Source: Pontederia crassipes
Lineage: Eukaryota > Streptophyta > Magnoliopsida > Commelinales > Pontederiaceae
Reading direction: 5' to 3'
DNA length: 64,000 nt
Assembly: GCA_030549335.1 (NCBI GenBank)
Contig: CM060194.1
Span: 58,742,547-58,806,546, forward strand
The translations under genes were made by a program, and so were the position numbers. Shown here one piece after another: positions 59,704 through 64,000 of this stretch. Within the stretch, counting starts at the first letter, position 1; each line of letters starts with the position of its first letter. A model generated the notes under the pieces. It was not told the DNA's origin. It made no database searches and worked only from the letters and a program-made list of their open reading frames with translations.

Positions 59704-60582
59704 CTAGTTTGGCTGATCAACTGGGACAAATGGTCCTGCAGGTGAGATTAATGGAGCCGAGACCTTCCTAAAAAGTAGCCAATTATTTGGATTAATTGGC
59801 GTAAAAACATCTCGATCTGAGCAAGGCACCTCCTGATTATGGTCCTTAAAAATAAAAACTTTGATCCCTGAGTTGTTGGTCTTCACGACACCCATAGCAT
59901 GAATGGTCCTACGAGTGAGATGGGTGTTTCCTGGCACAGTTTCGAGATCATCCAAGTCAAGTTGTAAGTGCTGAGCAATAGGTGTGAGAAGGGCGCCCAT
60001 ATTAATGCTACCGCCATGATGAGTAGTGCGGCGCTGGAATCGACGAATGACGAAGGCATCCACATTAACAGAAGTTCTGTGGAACATGCTGTGGATGAGG
60101 TATAACTCTCTCTTTGAGACGAAACCATCATTATCACTGCGTCCGCTTAAAGTGTTGCTTAGCATGCGATGCACGTAGCGTAGAACAGGATTCTGAATTG
60201 AGCTATCTTTAGCTGTGTTTCAAACCAATCGGTCTTCTTCTGTTATCTGTTTTCAAAAAGTTTCAGCATCAAAGTCAGTAGGTACAGAAGGAGATCCATG
60301 GTTGGGAAATCCATAAATATTATTAATCTCTCCTAGAATGAGAGTAAAGGGTCGCCCATAAAGTTTGAATGAAATGCGGGGCTGATCATAATTCCTGCCA
60401 TCTAAATTAAAGACCTCCAAGGATGAGAGAAATTCCATAATTAGTACTTCATAAGTTGGCCACCAGGAATGCACAAAGTCAAAGAGTCCAATTTGACAAA
60501 ATAATAGATAAATATCTGCAAGTAAATTGTACTCCCTGAGCAATTCGGTATCCGAAATGACATGAATTTGAATCTCAGACAT
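59704..60582 (-). mobile_element. ATHILA ORF-1-like gene (fossil)
   Basis: Coding remnant on the minus strand. Readable phrases HSWWPTYEVLIMEFLSSLEVF, ISFKLYGRPFTLILGEINN, and HRMLSNTLSGRSDNDGFVS, then ELYLIHSMFH, fit the plant ATHILA ORF-1 family (function unknown). Its place, after the motif array and before the polypurine tract, is where env-like genes lie in some Athila elements. Broken. Confidence 0.65.
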
Positions 60583-63541
60583 CCGTTCATATCTAGCTTG
60601 ATACTTTGGCTTGGTCCAATAGTAGTCTCCAGGGTAGGAGATTAGTTGTGAGGGTTGTGGGATCGGCTGAGCATTCGGATGTCATCGTTCGTGATGTCCC
60701 CTCCATATATTAGCGAATCGCATCATTTTGATCAAAATAGAGATCACAAAGAAAAGGTGCTGGGTCGGTGGACTTTAACGGCTGAAGTTTCGGCCGTATT
60801 ATATGTTAGAGTGTCGGTCGTAATTTGATGAAGAGCTCGAAGTCGGTGGTGAGTCAGCTGAAGTCTCAGCCGTAAGGATGAGAGCTGCGAAGAACCCCGG
60901 CCGGTATATGGTGGTAGAATGTTGTCCTTGAGGAGACGACCGTGGAGTTGGCGGCTAAAGTCTCGACCGTAAGATGGAAGTCGAGGAAGAACCTCGGCCG
61001 GTGGAGTATTGGCTTGAGCCGATGATCGTGAAGATTGCGGCCGAAAAGAGGAACAGGGACGTGGTGCTGGTGGTGCCACTCAATGCAAGGTGGGGATGCT
61101 CGGCCGTAAGGAGGAAAGGCGGCGTGGCAGTGCAGTTGTCAGAGGGCGTAAGGGAGCAGCGGTGTTCGGCGCTCGTCTGGGCGTAAGGGGTCGGCTTCGG
61201 TCGCGGTGTGGAAGCTCGGTCGTAAGGAATAGGGGGCGTGGCACTTTTGGGCGTAAGGGAGCAGCGAAGAGCAGCGGTGCTATGACCTGCAAAACACAAG
61301 AAGGGTAAGAATTTATGGGCAAAAGATGGGCGTAATACCTGTTCCGACGTGATTGCTAGCAGTGAAGGGTCATGTCCATTGGAATTGGGGCGCAAAAGCA
61401 ACATCATGCATTTTTTTCGGTTAGACTTGTGCATGCAGATGTCAGATTCCTGCTCCGGTGTTGTCTTGTCGTTCTCGTCCGTGGTCAGCTGGTGGGCGGT
61501 GTGGCATCTCGGCCGTAAGGAGAACATGTGGCCTGGTGGTGGCAACTGGCATGGTCATCGAGGTGATGCTCGGCCGCAAGGAGGAAACAATGCGTAATAG
61601 TGGCCTTGTCATGTCATGTCCGACGTCCTGCCATGGAAAGTAGTGAACTTTTGCCGCCCGATGTGTGATCTTGAGAAAGTGTCGGATTTTACGCCCTTAT
61701 GTCATCGTGCTATTGGTAAAGCGCACCAATGTCGTAATGTGTCCTGAATAATAGTTATCCGAAATTCTCTACTTACAAAATAAAATATTAATTAGATGAC
61801 TCATTAATTAACTAATAGATAAACTACTAAATTAATTTAAATGACAATCAACTAACTGATTAAATAAAATTAAAAAAAAATTAACTTAATTTAGAAACTA
61901 AGAGAACAAAGAATTGGTTGTGATAAAATTGTCAAATATTTTCTACAACAACCAAGTATCAGATAAAAAGAAATTAAACGTCTGATCTGAATGTGTGAAA
62001 TATATCCAGAGGATTAAATTAGCTGTGATTAGATCCTCAATAATACTTGCAACAACTAATTGTCAGAAATAAAAATTAAAAAAAATACAAAATAAAAAAA
62101 ATATACAAATGTAATACATGCAGATAAAGATTCGCAATTAATCAATAAAGATTTCACTTGTTGGCGATGATTATTTTCGAGATACAAAATGAGTCGAAAA
62201 TATGAAAAATTTCAATATGAATCGTTCGATTAAATTGTAAGTAGATAAAAAAATATCGTATTAAATTCTAGCCAAAATTCAACAAAAAGATATAACTTCA
62301 ATGAATCCAAGAATAATAAATAACATCGAAATCTTTTAAATAATTTAATCACAAGTTATCTGCCCAAACATTTCATAAAACCATCCAACAAATTTTCCAA
62401 ACGATCGAGTCGTCAAACCACATCCGAAAATAATTATATTCAATTTCTTAACTGACAGATATAAAATTCGATAAGACGTCAAAATAAAATTCTATAAACG
62501 ATTGGGGCCAAACCGAAGCCCGAAATTAAAACAGCGAAAAATATTAATGATGAATCATTACGGCCGAAAGAGAATTAAACCGACACTTGGGCGCAAAAAT
62601 TAATCAACTCCACTCTCTAGGCGTAAAGAACCAAAATGAAGTCGATAACCTGATTCAGTTGGCCGCAAAACAGAAAAGTATCAAGGTTTCAGCCGAAATA
62701 GAAATCGAACGAAACTTGAGAATCATGTATTACACCAACTCTTACGTCGACAAATGAATCATTACGGCCGAGAAAGAATAAATTCATACCGGGCATAAAT
62801 CGGACATTAATCAATGAAAATTAAGTCGAAATGTGATCCAAATAGGGGTAAAACATAACCTCATATAAACCGGCCGAAACAATGTCAAATCAATATGGTG
62901 ACATAAAAACAAAGGTTCAAAAAATGTCGGCCGCAAAACAGATTAAGAGATCAATTCTCGGCCGCTAAAACCATGAGCTAATGTTAAATTATCGGCCGCA
63001 AGCTTAATCAATCATAGCACAAGAGAAAGAATAAATTTGATCATATGGATAAAGTGAAATTTCGGCTGTAAAACTTAGATAAAGTTTGTCGGATAAACAG
63101 TCTTTTGCGGGCGTAAAAGATTTTTCGGAACCGAAACGAGGTCAAATCAAACAAGATTAAAATTTTTCGGCCGCAAAAAATTTAGAATTCAGAATCGATA
63201 CTTTGCGAGGCCGTAAACTAGTAAAGCAGAAAAAATTAGATCTGGATCGAAAAATCCCTAAGTCGTAATCAGAAAAATCCAATTAATCAAAAAAATCCAC
63301 TCGGTGTCAAAATGTTAAAATAGAGGAGAATATTGGCCGTAGGTCAGCAAATTTAATCCAAAATCAACTTATAATCCCGTGACTTTTATCTGCAAGAAGT
63401 TTTATCTGCAAAAAGAAAGATGTTAGTTTATTCACAAATAGTACATATTTACAATTTATTTACATCTCCTAATAATATATAAAAATTAGAAATTTAATTA
63501 ATAAAATATTCCCCGATAACGGCGTAAAAAACTGGGAAATT
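60583..63541 (-). other. Leader of the gag-pol-less element
   Basis: Read leftwards: decayed primer site, TTACGGCCG-type motifs (about 63360-62550), AT-rich hairpin zone (61914-62060), the GACATGACCCTTCACT block (about 61360-61380), then a second GGCCGTAAG motif array (about 61340-60770). In the gag-pol copy, gag-pol lies between hairpin and block. Frames such as 60955-61545 are by-products of the motif array. Confidence 0.6.
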
Positions 63542-63866
63542 TGATGCATGCAAAATATTTTAGTTAATTTTTCTGTAATTTGATCATGGCATGCATCATT
63601 TTAGATCATTTTTAGTCATAATTTTGAATTTATCGATCTCAATTATGAATTCTTTGAATATTTAAATTAAAATTTAATTTAAATATTCAATTAAATTAAA
63701 ATTTATTAAATTAAATTTTAATTTAAATATTCAAAGAATTCATAATTGAGATCAATAAATCCAAAATTATGACTAAAAATGATCTAAAATGATGCATGCC
63801 ATGATCAAATTATAGAAAAATTAACTAAAATAATAATATAAAATATGTTATATTTTGCATGCATCA
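63542..63866. repeat. Palindrome of LTR heads in place of the 5' LTR
   Basis: Begins TGATGCATGC and ends GCATGCATCA, with arms of about 150-170 bp that pair nearly throughout (GAATTC and AAATATTC blocks near the centre, about 63700). Each arm is the U3 head of the family LTR. One arm lacks about 20 bp near its tip. The outer end abuts the CTAAG duplication. Confidence 0.9.
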
Positions 63867-63882
63867 CTAAGTATTCATGGCC

Positions 63883-64000
63883 GAGTAAATTACACAAATC
63901 ATTCTCTTAACTTTAGGTGTAGTAATTATCTAGTTGTCTAACTTCAGTTTGTAACTAGATTATTCTCGAAATTTAGAATTTTTGCATGCCTTATCATCGT
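63883..64000 (+). mobile_element. Possible MULE terminal repeat at the window edge
   Basis: GAGTAAATTACACAAATC, later TTAACTTTAGG and CTAACTTCAGTTTGTAA, follow the same order as the tip of the MULE at 7448 (GGGTAAATTACACG, CAACTTTGAG, CGACTTTAATTTGTAA). The rest lies beyond the window. Confidence 0.35.

Larger units (their letters stand above)
56107..63866 (-). mobile_element. Gag-pol-less Athila-like element, minus strand
   Basis: A fossil relative of the 41100-53374 element, read leftwards and flanked by a perfect 5-bp duplication CTAAG (56102-56106 and 63867-63871). Left: whole 3' LTR (56107-57875) and polypurine tract. Right: a decayed tRNA-Asp primer site (about 63512-63530), then a 325-bp palindrome where a 5' LTR should be. 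Between lie the leader motifs, hairpins (61914-61955, 62019-62059), the GACATGACCC block and motif array, and an ATHILA ORF-1-like gene (about 60.6-59.7 kb). No gag-pol. Broken, old. Confidence 0.85.

Noticed and set aside
60955-61545. A 196-residue minus-strand frame
   Set aside because: Same motif-array artefact as at 50030, in the relative.

Overview
The window is plant nuclear DNA, most likely from a eudicot. It has one spliced host gene, a cysteine-rich receptor-like kinase with plant GT/AG introns. Around it lie Athila-like, chromovirus-like and copia LTR retrotransposons, an L1-type LINE, a Mutator-like element and a CACTA element. I cannot name the species.

Layout. 1-1080: promoter side of the kinase, with a tight W-box cluster. 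1081-12155: the kinase gene (CRK/DUF26 type), seven exons; intron 1 is about 8.3 kb and holds a solo-LTR-like block (about 3688-6779) and a Mutator-like element (7448-9745, exact 9-bp target duplication). The kinase frame is shifted just before the catalytic loop. 13419-20457: an old, heavily broken copia element on the minus strand. 20460-22220: a GC-richer gene-like block I do not recognise, then AT-rich DNA. 22222-about 26700: a truncated Athila-like element with a 35-bp tandem array and a repeated hairpin. 26740-29100: diverged repeats of unknown origin. 29101-31510: a 5'-truncated LINE, minus strand. 31511-35606: 5' part of a chromovirus-like element. 35607-53796: a very long LTR-like sequence split by a CACTA element (39955-53472), which itself contains a nearly whole Athila-like element (41100-53374). 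53797-56106: unassigned AT-rich DNA. 56107-63866: a gag-pol-less Athila-like relative on the minus strand with an exact 5-bp target duplication. 63883-64000: start of what looks like another Mutator-like end.

The most interesting material is the Athila-like family. One copy carries gag-pol. Two others share its LTR, tRNA-Asp primer site, leader, hairpin and motif arrays but lack gag-pol, and the more complete of these instead carries an ATHILA ORF-1-like gene. This looks like a carrier and dependent pair. The shared leader has a stem-loop whose two arms change together between copies (TTGGTTGT/ACAACCAA versus TTAGTTGT/ACAACTAA), with a G-U wobble variant in a third place, so a conserved RNA structure is plausible. 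The gag-pol-less copy also has, instead of a normal 5' LTR, a 325-bp palindrome made only of the LTR head, yet is bounded by a perfect CTAAG duplication. All element ends, repeats and percentages are read by eye; no alignment or search was run.
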